Shown: one piece after another, positions 45,601 through 54,915 of the stretch
Position numbering within the stretch: position 1 is the stretch's first letter
How the letters are laid out: every line of letters begins with the position of its first letter
Source: RBC038 sp041390625
Lineage (GTDB): Bacteria; Chloroflexota; Dehalococcoidia; UBA2979
Length of the DNA: 64,000 bases
Direction: 5' to 3'
NCBI GenBank assembly: GCA_041390625.1
Contig: JAWKPM010000008.1
Location: 124,001 to 188,000 of the forward strand
Notes under the pieces: model-generated
What the model saw: only the letters and a program-made list of their open reading frames with translations
Database searches by the model: none
Told to the model about the DNA's origin: nothing
Made by a program: the position numbers and the translations under genes

Positions 45601-45984
45601 GCGGTCGAGCGTTGGTTCGAGCTGCCCTTTGCATGGGACTGGGACGGCATCCCGGTGCACGGAAGCATGGACCTCGTGCTGCGTGACAGCGAAGGCTGGC
45701 ACGTGATCGACTTCAAGAGCGATCGGCTTGACGGACGTTCGGCCGGCGAGGTCGCGCGTGACTACCTGGTTCAACTCGGCCTCTACCAACGAGCCCTGTC
45801 AGCGGCGGTCGGCGAGACCGCTTCGGCTCACCTCCTCTTCCTGAGGACGGGCGAACTCGTAGATCCATCCGCCTCCGAAATCGACGGCGCCCTCACAGAC
45901 AGCCGCGAGAAGGTCGACCGAGGCCTCCGCCTCCATCCCATCGAGCCGTCTGACCTGAACGACGTTCACGCCGCAGACGGCTAG
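42646..45984 (+). CDS. addA: AddA-type UvrD-like helicase-nuclease subunit, 1112 aa
   Basis: GTG at 42646 overlaps the addB stop by 10 bases. UvrD-type helicase motifs: TAGAGSGKTHVL (Lys28), LMVDEAQDINPAQAEL (motif II), LFLVGDAKQSIYRFRGAD (motif III), LMTVHGSKGLEFPIVFVPEA (motif IV/V area), RLLYVAATRAADYLHV (motif VI). The C-terminal nuclease has HVIDFKSDRLDG with a VQLGLYQRAL strand after it. The length is normal for AddA. With AddB it forms the AddAB complex that processes DNA ends. Another copy (AddAB, RecBCD or AdnAB) is expected on the chromosome; its presence here hints at anti-phage use. Confidence 0.92.
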   Translation: MELTAEQRSIIEAVDGDLAVTAGAGSGKTHVLVQRYLRLLERCSVPEIAAVTFTEAAAAEMRERVRRAVMTDPALQAHRVALDEAAIGTIHSLALRLLREHPVEAGIDPTAHVLAEDEAELLRRAACVEAVDAAAESGDVRTLALRHIGSYHVQLQLPLMLSQRDDVGTALAAMGEDAAGWPEYVRTILDTTYEADRRALRSSVAAVAADLERDGTGASDRLASIAVAVLASIAHGLANPDWPTFAAAVDEARRQTDLRPGSRTASPDVDVKAAFQVLRELADRIVALPAWNEHDQPALEALEGLRAMFEDAAARYQASKRELHALDFLDLEVGAVALLTHHEHVARAVRGSFRYLMVDEAQDINPAQAELIHLVAGDGGEQPCPELFLVGDAKQSIYRFRGADVARFNALRELVTARGGRWLPLSQSFRTHAPLVERLNELFGEVFAGASRPFEAVMESMTGRPTPAPGPAPHLVLSPIGSQTPAGTRASDHARRRVEADLVAAEVASILKAGWLVWDRRTESTRSARPGDFAILLRRFSNVHAFEQALESHGVPYTTPSGTGFFTRQEVVDCGHLLRWLSEPHDEIALAGVLRSPFFALSDPTLLALRANRRPLVTALDRPPMNLEGDERARCLHAATVLRALRDSAGAAPPDELLERALELTALEASWAPLEGGEQARANIRKLARIVRTLAGHSLSEVVEYLEQRRDDLDAREGPAVLDRPDAVQLMTVHGSKGLEFPIVFVPEAHLDSRDSYAAVRWRRVEGVGATLERDHDDRARPKPGFYAHLQRLDELEESAEHRRLLYVAATRAADYLHVSGDDGPQGWLGIALGAYAAGAIREIDLRPPAVVDVASIVARSGPRPLQPVPEADEVDYVAPLLARPRVIPIRASTPATALRPPSETRRGIRSDDGLGALRGRVVHRAIEVSGGAVESLDERALAELAIEESNRAIDGSVADRIATDVASMLERFRASSVGAVLLDDAVERWFELPFAWDWDGIPVHGSMDLVLRDSEGWHVIDFKSDRLDGRSAGEVARDYLVQLGLYQRALSAAVGETASAHLLFLRTGELVDPSASEIDGALTDSREKVDRGLRLHPIEPSDLNDVHAADG

Positions 45985-46126
45985 GCTCAGCTGGACGAGG
46001 TACGAACTCGGTCCTAGGGAGCATCTGGAGCGGCCCGCTCGGCTCCCGCGGTGAAGTGCGTAGATATAGGGAGTCGGCTATCCGCTCGGACCGCAACGAC
46101 GAGCTACCCCGCTGAACGTTCGCCGC

Positions 46127-46154
46127 TTGGTCGCGCTCTGCTCTGGCATACTAG
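46127..46154 (+). promoter_or_regulatory. Possible promoter of the helicase-methyltransferase-DUF499 operon
   Basis: -35-like TTGGTC (46127-46132), 16-base spacer, -10-like TACTAG (46149-46154). It lies 23 bases before the TTG start of the SNF2 helicase gene. The match to consensus is modest; the 192-base gap after addA suggests a separate promoter exists. Confidence 0.3.
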
Positions 46155-46176
46155 GGCCGCTTCGAGAGGATCAAGA

Positions 46177-49100
46177 TTGGCGACACTTGAGGAACTGACG
46201 CAGTCAGCGAGCATCCGCGGCATCACACCCGACGGCGCCGTGACGGTCGTCAACGTTCAGTGGTTCGGCTCCGACGCACTCGAACTGACCTACAAGGACC
46301 ATTCGGGGCGCGTTGCGAACCAGCTCCTGTACCGACACGACGAGTCACGGCTGGAAGTAGTCGAAGCAGGGCGTCCCTGGAGTTTCGACGGCGACGGTGC
46401 TGTCTTCAGACTTGTCTCCGAGGCACAGCGCATTCGATTGGCACACCTCTTCGACCCGGTGCTCGCAGTTCACACTTCCCTCGTCGAACCTCTCCCACAC
46501 CAGATCACGGCGGTGTACGAAGCGATGCTGCCCCGACAGCCACTGCGTTTCCTCCTTGCCGACGACCCCGGCGCTGGCAAGACGATCATGGCGGGGCTCC
46601 TGATCAAGGAGCTCATCGCTCGCGGCGACCTCAAGCGCTGCCTCATCGTCGTCCCAGGCAGTCTTGTCGAGCAGTGGCAGGACGAGCTGTCGAGGAAGTT
46701 CCAGCTCCCCTTCGAGATCGTTACGAACGACAAACTCGAGGCCGCTCGCACCGGGAACTGGTTCCTTGAGAACGACCTGGCGATAGCCCGGCTCGACAAG
46801 CTGGCGCGAGACGAGGATGTCCAGGCGAAGCTGAGCGCGCCCGACTGCCGATGGGACCTCATTGTGTGCGACGAGGCACACAAGATGTCCGCCACGTTCT
46901 TCGGTGGTGAGGTCAAGTACACAAAGCGCTACCACCTGGGCCAGCTGCTCTCGGGCCTGACGCGGCACTTCCTGCTAATGACGGCAACCCCCCACAACGG
47001 CAAGGAAGAGGACTTCCAGCTGTTTATGGCGCTCCTCGATGGTGATCGTTTCGAGGGGCGATTCCGGGATGGGGTGCACCAGGTCGACGTTTCAGACCTG
47101 ATGCGGCGGATGGTGAAAGAGAAGCTCCTCAAGTTCGACGGTCGTCCGCTCTTTCCCGAACGGATTGCGTACACCGTGCCGTACAAACTCTCAGCGGCCG
47201 AGGCGCGCCTGTACCGCGAGGTCACGGACTATGTCCGCGAAGAGTTCAACCGTGCGGAGGCGCTGCAAAACGACCGGCGAGCAGGCACGGTGGGATTCGC
47301 TCTTACGATTCTCCAGCGCCGCCTCGCCTCCTCGCCTGAAGCGATCTACCAGTCCTTGCGCCGCCGGCGCGAGCGGCTCGAACGCCGACTACGGGAAGTC
47401 GAGCTGATGCAGCGCGGTGCTGCAGCCATCGAGCCATCGATGCGGCTGCTCGATGACGAGGATATCGAGGACCTGGACGAGGCACCGGAGAACGAGGTCG
47501 AGGCGGTCGAAGAGGAGATCCTCGACCAAGCGACCGCGGCGCGTACGGTCGAAGAGTTGAAGGCCGAGATCGCGATCCTCGAGCGCCTAGCGGCGCTCGC
47601 CGCCGAGGCGCGACGGACGGGCGACACGAAGTGGCGCGAACTCTCGAACGTCATGCATGCGATTTTCACGCCCGGCGCGATCGCCGATGGTGTCGCCGAC
47701 GAGAAGGCCCCCTACGGCACAGGTGAGATCTATCCACCTAGACCGTCGCCGACTCAGAAGCTCGTGATCTTCACTGAGCATCGAGACACGCTGAACTACC
47801 TCCACGAGAACATCACGCGGCTCCTCGGACGGGGTGAGGCCGTGTCCGTGATCCACGGCGGCCTCGGTCGCGAAGAGCGGCGCAAGGCGCAGGAGCGGTT
47901 CCTGCATGACACCAGCGTGCAAGTCCTGCTCGCGACCGACGCGGCCGGCGAAGGCATCAACCTGCAGCGCGCGCACCTCATGGTGAACTACGACCTGCCG
48001 TGGAACCCCAACCGCCTGGAGCAGCGTTTCGGTCGTATTCACCGCATCGGCCAGACGGAGGTCTGCCACCTCTGGAACCTAGTCGCAGATGAGACCCGTG
48101 AGGGCGACGTCTACCGCACGCTGCTCGAGAAGATCGAGGAAGCCCGGAAAGCGCTTGGAGGGCAGGTCTTCGACGTCCTCGGCAAGCTGCAGTTCGAGAA
48201 CAAGCCGCTTCGGGAGTTGCTAATCCAGGCGATCCGCTACGGCGAGCAGCCCGAGGTGCGAGCGCGGCTCACGCACGCGATCACCGAAGCTGTCGACCGC
48301 GAGCATCTCGAGGCGCTGATGGAAGAGCGGGCGCTTGCGCCTGACGTCATGGATCCCAGCCGCGTCGCGAAGGTGCGCGAGGTGATGGAGCGTGCCGAGG
48401 CCAGACGCCTTCAGCCGCATTATGTCGAAGAGTTCTTCATGGAGGCCTTCAAACGGCTCGGCGGTCAGATGCGGCAGCGAGAGCCGAGACGGTACGAGAT
48501 CACGCATGTCCCAGCCCCGGTCCGCAACCGCGACCGCTTGATCGGCATTGGGGAACCCGTGCTCGAACGGTACGAGCGCGTTGTCTTCGAAAAGGACCTG
48601 ATCGCGCCGCCGGGACAACCGCTCGCGGCGTTCATCTGCCCAGGGCACCCGCTACTCGACGCGACGCTGGACCTGACGATGGAGCGGCATCGCGATCTGC
48701 TCCGTCGCGGCACGATCCTCGTGGACGAGCGTGACCTGGGTACCCAACCGAGGATGCTCTTCTACATGGAGCACTCAATTCAGGACGCCAGCGTGCTCCC
48801 ATCCGGCGACCGGCGCACAATCTCGAAGCGAATGCTCTACGTGGAGCTCGACGTCGACGGCAACGCCCAACACATCCAGTACGCGCCGTACTTGGACTTC
48901 CGACCGCTGCGGGACGATGAGCCTAGCGTGGACGCGTTCCTCGCGCGGTCGGAGTGCGCATGGATTACGCGCGAGCTGGAGCAGCGCGCTATGCGCCATG
49001 CGATCGCTGAGATCGTCCCGCAGCACGTCACCGAAGTGCGTGATCGACGGCTCGGCTGGATCGAGAAGACACGCGCCGCCGTCAAGGACCGCCTCGCGAA

Positions 49101-49749
49101 AGAGATCTCCTATTGGGACAACCAGGCCGCGAGACTGAAGGCGCAGGAATCCGCCGGCAAGCCGAACGCGCGGCTCAACGCACAGGAGGCCCGACGCCGG
49201 GCTGACGATCTGCAGGGGAGGCTGGAGCGACGACTGGCCGAGCTGGACCGCGAGGCCCAGATTTCGGCACTCCCGCCGGTAGCACTCGGCGGCCTGATCG
49301 TGGTGCCCGCGGGATTGATCGCCGCGATGACGGGCGGTCGCCCAACGACCACGGCTTCTTCGGCGGACCGGCAAGCAGTTGCCGCGAAGGCGCGCGGAAT
49401 CGTCATGGAGGTCGAACGTGCTCTCGGTTTCGAGCCCGTGGACCGCGAGTTCGAGCGCCTGGGGTACGACATCGAGAGTCTCGATCCAACGGGCCGGCGA
49501 GGGCTGCGCTTCATCGAGGTGAAGGGGCGCATCGCGGGCGCTGAGACGGTGACAGTCACCAAGAACGAGATCCTCTACTCGCTCAACAAGCCCGACGACT
49601 TCATCCTCGCCATGGTCGAGTTCCTGGGCGATGCTGCACACCGCGTGCGATACCTCCGCCGCCCATTCCGGCGCGAGCCTGACTTTGGCGTGACCAGCGT
49701 CAACTACGACTTCGCGGAGCTTCTGGGGCGGTCAGGGGAGCCATCGTGA
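46177..49749 (+). CDS. SNF2-type helicase with C-terminal DUF3883, 1190 aa
   Basis: Start TTG at 46177 with GAGAGGA upstream. SNF2/SF2 motifs: LLADDPGAGKTIMAGLLIKE (Lys135), IVCDEAHKMSATF, LMTATPHNGKE, LATDAAGEGINLQRAH and QRFGRIHRIGQTEV. DUF3883 at the end (about 1070-1170): RGIVMEVERALGFEPVDREF, GLRFIEVKGRIAGAETVTVT, KNEILYSLNKPDDFILAMVE; the EVK and GR residues suggest a PD-(D/E)XK-like fold. Helicases of this kind are the DrmD-like parts of class 1 DISARM and of DUF499/DUF1156 loci. A long charged coiled coil separates the two RecA halves. It begins the 14-kb operon. Confidence 0.9.
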   Translation: MATLEELTQSASIRGITPDGAVTVVNVQWFGSDALELTYKDHSGRVANQLLYRHDESRLEVVEAGRPWSFDGDGAVFRLVSEAQRIRLAHLFDPVLAVHTSLVEPLPHQITAVYEAMLPRQPLRFLLADDPGAGKTIMAGLLIKELIARGDLKRCLIVVPGSLVEQWQDELSRKFQLPFEIVTNDKLEAARTGNWFLENDLAIARLDKLARDEDVQAKLSAPDCRWDLIVCDEAHKMSATFFGGEVKYTKRYHLGQLLSGLTRHFLLMTATPHNGKEEDFQLFMALLDGDRFEGRFRDGVHQVDVSDLMRRMVKEKLLKFDGRPLFPERIAYTVPYKLSAAEARLYREVTDYVREEFNRAEALQNDRRAGTVGFALTILQRRLASSPEAIYQSLRRRRERLERRLREVELMQRGAAAIEPSMRLLDDEDIEDLDEAPENEVEAVEEEILDQATAARTVEELKAEIAILERLAALAAEARRTGDTKWRELSNVMHAIFTPGAIADGVADEKAPYGTGEIYPPRPSPTQKLVIFTEHRDTLNYLHENITRLLGRGEAVSVIHGGLGREERRKAQERFLHDTSVQVLLATDAAGEGINLQRAHLMVNYDLPWNPNRLEQRFGRIHRIGQTEVCHLWNLVADETREGDVYRTLLEKIEEARKALGGQVFDVLGKLQFENKPLRELLIQAIRYGEQPEVRARLTHAITEAVDREHLEALMEERALAPDVMDPSRVAKVREVMERAEARRLQPHYVEEFFMEAFKRLGGQMRQREPRRYEITHVPAPVRNRDRLIGIGEPVLERYERVVFEKDLIAPPGQPLAAFICPGHPLLDATLDLTMERHRDLLRRGTILVDERDLGTQPRMLFYMEHSIQDASVLPSGDRRTISKRMLYVELDVDGNAQHIQYAPYLDFRPLRDDEPSVDAFLARSECAWITRELEQRAMRHAIAEIVPQHVTEVRDRRLGWIEKTRAAVKDRLAKEISYWDNQAARLKAQESAGKPNARLNAQEARRRADDLQGRLERRLAELDREAQISALPPVALGGLIVVPAGLIAAMTGGRPTTTASSADRQAVAAKARGIVMEVERALGFEPVDREFERLGYDIESLDPTGRRGLRFIEVKGRIAGAETVTVTKNEILYSLNKPDDFILAMVEFLGDAAHRVRYLRRPFRREPDFGVTSVNYDFAELLGRSGEPS

Positions 49750-49768
49750 ACGGGATGAGGGGCGGCCC

Positions 49769-52009
49769 ATGTCCGAACCCGACTTCCTGAACGAAGTCGA
49801 CGCCGAAGTCACTGCGCTCTCGCGCTGGTTCAACGAACGTCTCGCGCAGCTCGAGGCTGGCGAAGACCGTGAGGCATTCGAGGGCTGGCGCCGTGAGCTG
49901 GCTGCCATCAGAGCGCTCATCGACGAACCGAACCGCGTTCGTGTGGCACTGATCGGGACGACAGGAGCTGGGAAATCGACGTTCCTGAACGCCGTGCTCC
50001 GGCAGGAAGTTCTGCCGGTCGGGGTCATGCATCCCTGCACGGCCTTCGTCACTGCGGTCTCGTACCGACCGGGCCATGCCTACGAGGTCACTGTCCGCTA
50101 CGCGACACGCGAAGAATGGCGGCGCGACGTCGAGGCGTTCGCCGCCATGCTCGAGCCAGGCGAAGCAGACGTGGGCGGCGGGGAGCGTCTTGAAACGAGC
50201 CGGATGCTGGAGGTTGCTCGCAAGCGGCTTCAAGGGGTGTACGGCGACCGGCTTTCGGATGACGCGGCAGCCACTGAGGTTCTCGCGGTGGAGCTGCCGG
50301 AAGCCGCTCAGGAAGTCTTCCGAGGACCCTCCGTTCAGGGCCAGGAGTTCGCCGAGCCGAAGGAGATGCTCAACTACGTTCGCGGGCTCATCCGCGGCGA
50401 AAGTCCCCTCTGGCCGCTCGTCCAAGAGGTGTCGATCCGCGGGCCGTACGAGGCCCTCCGCGGCGGCGTCGAACTCGTCGATCTGCCCGGCCTGAACGAC
50501 CCGAATGAGGCGCGCGTCGAGGTCACCCGGGAGTACCTGCGCACCTCGCCGTTCGTCTGGTTGATCTTCCCGATGGTGCGCGGGCTGACCGCCGATATCC
50601 AGCGGATCCTTAGTGAAGAGAAGATCCTTCGGACGCTCGTTCTTAACGGCACGTATTCGGGTCTCGCCCTGGTTGGGACGAAGGCCGACGACATCGACAT
50701 GGACAGCGCCGAGCAGCTCGGCCTGCCCGATGACTGCGAGTTCTCCGAGCTCGTCGCCGCCTATCGGGACCAAACGGTGCTCGAAGCGCGCGGACAACTG
50801 GAAGAGATCGTGCGTGGCCTGCCCGACAGCGCCGAGGTACGGGAGACCCATGACCGGATGATCGAGATGGCACGCAGTGTTCGTGTGCACACCACCTCCG
50901 CCAGCGCCTACAACAAGCTCGCCGGGGTCGGGCGACTTCGCAGGGACTACGGGCTCGAGGACGTCTCGGAGACGGGAATCCCGGGCATCCATGAGCACCT
51001 GGCGGAGATCAGTCGTGCCGCTGGCGCTGACTTCAGCGCCTACGCCGCCAGGGACCGCGCCGAACAGCTGAAGCACGAAATCGAGCTGTACTTCAGAGCG
51101 AAAGGAGAGGCGAGCTCCCCGAAAGTCGAGGAGGCTCGCGACCGGTTTCGCCGACAGAGCGAGGACTTCAACCGAGATGTTGTCGGATACCGCGAACAGG
51201 CCGCACGACAGCTCGAACTCCACCGACAGCGATTTCTCGAGCGGCTGGACCCGATCTTTGCGCAGAGCGCTGCGGGGGTTGTTCGGACAGCCGAGGGGTG
51301 GCGGGGGCTCTACTGGTCGACTCTGAGAGCCATCGTTCAGCGTGACGGTGTGTTCAGGAGCCCGTCGACCGGAAAGTCCCACGATCTGAACGCGGATCTC
51401 TCCGAGCCGTTCCTCGCGGCACTGCCAGTCTTTTGGGAGAAGTACTTCACCGACGACCTGGGAAGTGTCACACGGGAGTTCGTGGTGCGCCTCGAGGAGG
51501 CTGGCAAGCACCTCTGCGACAAGATCGCACTCACGGCCGAACTCCTCTCTGGGAGCGTGGACAACCCGATGGGGGACCAGCTCACCTGGTTTCGTCAGAA
51601 GGTGGAACTTACGGCGAGCGACGCTGAGCGACACGTCACACAGGTCGTGCGTGAGCGCCGGAGCGAGCTCGCAACGAGTCTGCCGGTGGTTGCCCAGCAG
51701 CGCATGCGACCCGCATATGTTCGATCGAGGGGTGAGCGCGGGCGCGGCATGAAGGCGCGCATGCTTGACCACCTTGAGACGACCGCGAGCGAAGCATCGC
51801 GGCCGATGTACGACACCATGCAATCCATGATTCTCGAAGGGCTGGGTGACCTGGAGGTCCAGATCACCGGGCTCTACGAGCGCCTGAGTGCAACCGCGGC
51901 CGAGCAGGCACGAATCGTGGTCAACAACGCGAACGTCGGGATTGACGAGGCGTCAAGGGATCCTGTCGTGGAGGATGCGCTGCGGGCGATGCCAGGGAGC
52001 GTCAGATGA
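49769..52009 (+). CDS. Dynamin-like large GTPase, 746 aa
   Basis: G1 is GTTGAGKST (63-71), G3 DLPG (238-241) and G4 TKAD (304-307). The rest is long alpha-helical, consistent with the stalk of the dynamin superfamily. It acts as a nucleotide-dependent mechanoenzyme; no membrane helix is seen, so it may work on membranes peripherally or within the complex. ATG at 49769 follows the helicase gene by 19 bases. Its last four bases overlap the ATG of the methyltransferase gene. A dynamin-like protein in a helicase/methyltransferase operon is unusual. The GTPase core looks intact. Confidence 0.88.
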   Translation: MSEPDFLNEVDAEVTALSRWFNERLAQLEAGEDREAFEGWRRELAAIRALIDEPNRVRVALIGTTGAGKSTFLNAVLRQEVLPVGVMHPCTAFVTAVSYRPGHAYEVTVRYATREEWRRDVEAFAAMLEPGEADVGGGERLETSRMLEVARKRLQGVYGDRLSDDAAATEVLAVELPEAAQEVFRGPSVQGQEFAEPKEMLNYVRGLIRGESPLWPLVQEVSIRGPYEALRGGVELVDLPGLNDPNEARVEVTREYLRTSPFVWLIFPMVRGLTADIQRILSEEKILRTLVLNGTYSGLALVGTKADDIDMDSAEQLGLPDDCEFSELVAAYRDQTVLEARGQLEEIVRGLPDSAEVRETHDRMIEMARSVRVHTTSASAYNKLAGVGRLRRDYGLEDVSETGIPGIHEHLAEISRAAGADFSAYAARDRAEQLKHEIELYFRAKGEASSPKVEEARDRFRRQSEDFNRDVVGYREQAARQLELHRQRFLERLDPIFAQSAAGVVRTAEGWRGLYWSTLRAIVQRDGVFRSPSTGKSHDLNADLSEPFLAALPVFWEKYFTDDLGSVTREFVVRLEEAGKHLCDKIALTAELLSGSVDNPMGDQLTWFRQKVELTASDAERHVTQVVRERRSELATSLPVVAQQRMRPAYVRSRGERGRGMKARMLDHLETTASEASRPMYDTMQSMILEGLGDLEVQITGLYERLSATAAEQARIVVNNANVGIDEASRDPVVEDALRAMPGSVR

Positions 52010-54903
52010 TCACCAAGAAGAAGCTGATCGAGGTCGCGCTGCCGCTGGACGCGATCAACAAGGCATCGGCGCGGGAGAAGTCGATCCGACACGGGCACCC
52101 GAGCACGCTGCACCTCTGGTGGGCGCGACGACCGTTGGCAGCCGCACGGGCAGTGATCTTCGCTCAGATGGTAGACGACCCATCGGCGAATCCGGACCTG
52201 TTCCCAACCGAGAAGGCTCAGGAAAGAGAGCGCGAGAGACTCTTCAAGATCATCGAGGACCTCGTGCTGTGGGAAAACACGACCAACGAGATCGTGCTGG
52301 AGAAGGCTCGCGAGGAGATCTGGCAGTCGTGGCGACGAGCCTGTGCGGAGAACGCCGATCACCCGCACGCGAAAGAACTCTTCGACCGCAACGTGCTACC
52401 CGCCTTCCACGACCCATTTGCGGGCGGCGGCTCACTGCCACTGGAGGCGCAGCGGCTTGGCCTCGAGGCCCATGCATCCGACCTCAACCCGGTCGCGGTG
52501 CTGATCAACAAGGCGATGATCGAGATTCCGCCGAAGTTTGCCGATAGCCCGCCAGTGAACCCGAAATCGACCGAGAACCCACGCATGATGGGCGAAACGT
52601 GGCGCGGTGCGCGCGGACTAGCCGAAGACGTCCGCCACTACGGACAGTGGATGCGGGACGAGGCGGAGAAGCGCATCGGCGACCTCTACCCCGCGGTGCG
52701 TGTCACAGCGGAGATGGCGCGCGAGCGGCAGGACCTGGAACCGTATGTGGGCAAAGAGCTGACCGTGGTTGCCTGGCTCTGGGCGCGCACAGTGAAGAGT
52801 CCGAACCCGGCCTTCGCAACTGTGGACGTGCCGCTTGCCTCGACGTTCGTCCTTTCACGAATGAAGGGGAATGAGGCCTACGTCGAGCCGCTGATCGAGG
52901 ACGGCGGCTACCGATTCACCGTGAAGGTCGGGCAGCCAGGGGATTCGGCGAAGGCGAAGAGCGGCACAAAGCTTTCACGCGGGGCAAATTTCAAGTGCCT
53001 AATGTCGGACACCCCCATCGCGGGCAACTACATCAAAGCCGAGGGTAGGGCCGGACGGATGGGCGCACGATTGATGGCGATCGTGGCCGAGGGGCAACGC
53101 GGGCGCGTCTATCTCCCGCCAACTCCCGAGCACGAGACTGCCGCGCGCAACGCGAAGCCGGACTGGGCGCCGGAGCAGTCGCTACCCGACGACCCGCGTA
53201 GCTTCTGGACGGTGAACTACGGCCTCACGACCTACGGCGACCTCTTCAGTCCTCGGCAGTTGGTGGCGCTCACAACCTTCTCCGACCTCGTGGCTGAGGT
53301 GATGCAGAAGGTGCGCAGCGACGCCCTGGCCGCCGGCTTCCCGGATGACCCCACGCCGCTCCGCGATGGTGGTGCCGGCGCGAAAGCATATGCCGAATCG
53401 CTCGCCGTATACGTCTCGTTCGCCGTTAGCGGTATGGCGAGTCGCCTTAGCACCATCTGCGTATGGGATGCAGGCGGTCCAACCTGGGGAACCAAGGTGA
53501 ATCAGACATTCGGCAGACAGACGATTCCGATGTCATGGGACTTCGCTGAAGCGAATCCCTTTTCCACGCAATCTGGGAGCTTCGGGAACTCACTTGACTA
53601 CACAGCCAAAGGGATCAGTCAGGCCGGTCCAACTAGAGGATCGGCGAGCCAAGCGGATGCAGCGGTTCAGCAACTATCTCATGGTGCAATTGTTTCTACA
53701 GATCCGCCGTACTACGACAATATTGGATACGCAGATCTCTCCGATTTCTTTTATGTGTGGTTGCGCCGGTCTATTCGTTCTATCTTCCCGGATATCTTCG
53801 CCACACTCGCTGTTCCAAAAGATGCCGAACTAATCGCCAGTCAGTACCGCCACAGCACCAAGGATGATGCCGAGGCTTTCTTTCTCGATGGAATGACGCG
53901 TGCTATGCAAGGCTTAGCGCAGCAGGGACATCCGTCTTTCCCCGTGACCATCTACTACGCCTTCAAGCAGACGGAAGGCACGACGGCCACCGGTGCCGCA
54001 AGCACAGGCTGGGAGACCTTCCTTGAGGCAGTGATCCGAGCTGGTTTTGGTGTGAGCGGAACGTGGCCCGTGCGGACGGAACTGAGCAATAGGCTGACTG
54101 GCAGGGGCACCAACGCGCTTGCCTCGAGCATTGTTCTGGTCTGCCGGAAGCGCACTACTGATGCGCCCACTGCCACGCGCCGCGAGTTTGTCTCCGCGCT
54201 CAGAGCCGAGCTGCCCGCGGCGCTTCGCCGACTCCAGGAAGGCAACATCGCCCCGGTGGACCTGGCCCAGGCCGCTATCGGGCCCGGCATGGGGGTGTAC
54301 ACCCGCTTCGCGAGGGTGCTCGACGCCGCGGGCGAGCAGGTGGGGGTGCGGGAGGCGCTGGCGCTCATCAACGAGGAACTCGATGCGACACTCGCGGCCC
54401 AAGAGGGAGACTTCGACGCGGACACGCGCTGGGCTGTGACGTGGTTCGAGCAGCACGGCTACGCCGAGGGCGAGCATGGCGTCGCGGATGTACTCGCGAA
54501 GGCGAAGAACACCAGTACCGACGGAATGCAACGCGCGGGCATCCTCATCGACCGCCGCGGCAAGGTGCGGCTCCTGAAGACTGCGGAGCTCGCCCAGAGC
54601 TGGGATCCGGAGACGGACTCGCGCCTCACAGTGTGGGAAATGACGCACCACCTCATCCGTGCGCTGGAGGAAGGGGGCGAAGCGGCTGCGGCCGCCCTGA
54701 CGGCGCGGATAGGGACTAGGGCTGAGGTGGCACGCGAGCTGGCCTATCGGCTGTACACAATCAGCGAACGCAGGAGGCGCGCCGCAGACGCCCTCGCCTA
54801 CAACGGCCTCGTGCAGTCGTGGCCAGAGATCGTGAAGCTGGCGCAGGACCAGCCGGCGGCGCCAGAAGCGACACAGGCCGCCCTGGGGCTGGACGGGGCG
54901 TAG
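52006..54903 (+). CDS. DUF1156 DNA methyltransferase (N6-adenine type), 965 aa
   Basis: The DUF1156 start (KKKLIEVALPLDAINKASAR, then REKSIRHGHPSTLHLWWARR) is clear. Methyltransferase motif I is DPFAGGGSLPLEAQRLG (136-152) and the catalytic motif is DPPYYDNIGYADLSDFF (Asp566 to Tyr570 onward). N6-adenine methylation is the usual activity of DPPY enzymes. Family members occur next to DUF499 and SNF2 helicase genes, where they probably mark self DNA. ATG overlaps the GTPase stop (ATGA). A stretch around the DPPY motif (about 53550-53920) is strikingly less GC-rich than the rest of the gene, which suggests recombination. Confidence 0.9.
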   Translation: MITKKKLIEVALPLDAINKASAREKSIRHGHPSTLHLWWARRPLAAARAVIFAQMVDDPSANPDLFPTEKAQERERERLFKIIEDLVLWENTTNEIVLEKAREEIWQSWRRACAENADHPHAKELFDRNVLPAFHDPFAGGGSLPLEAQRLGLEAHASDLNPVAVLINKAMIEIPPKFADSPPVNPKSTENPRMMGETWRGARGLAEDVRHYGQWMRDEAEKRIGDLYPAVRVTAEMARERQDLEPYVGKELTVVAWLWARTVKSPNPAFATVDVPLASTFVLSRMKGNEAYVEPLIEDGGYRFTVKVGQPGDSAKAKSGTKLSRGANFKCLMSDTPIAGNYIKAEGRAGRMGARLMAIVAEGQRGRVYLPPTPEHETAARNAKPDWAPEQSLPDDPRSFWTVNYGLTTYGDLFSPRQLVALTTFSDLVAEVMQKVRSDALAAGFPDDPTPLRDGGAGAKAYAESLAVYVSFAVSGMASRLSTICVWDAGGPTWGTKVNQTFGRQTIPMSWDFAEANPFSTQSGSFGNSLDYTAKGISQAGPTRGSASQADAAVQQLSHGAIVSTDPPYYDNIGYADLSDFFYVWLRRSIRSIFPDIFATLAVPKDAELIASQYRHSTKDDAEAFFLDGMTRAMQGLAQQGHPSFPVTIYYAFKQTEGTTATGAASTGWETFLEAVIRAGFGVSGTWPVRTELSNRLTGRGTNALASSIVLVCRKRTTDAPTATRREFVSALRAELPAALRRLQEGNIAPVDLAQAAIGPGMGVYTRFARVLDAAGEQVGVREALALINEELDATLAAQEGDFDADTRWAVTWFEQHGYAEGEHGVADVLAKAKNTSTDGMQRAGILIDRRGKVRLLKTAELAQSWDPETDSRLTVWEMTHHLIRALEEGGEAAAAALTARIGTRAEVARELAYRLYTISERRRRAADALAYNGLVQSWPEIVKLAQDQPAAPEATQAALGLDGA

Positions 54904-54915
54904 CGGAGGTCCTCG

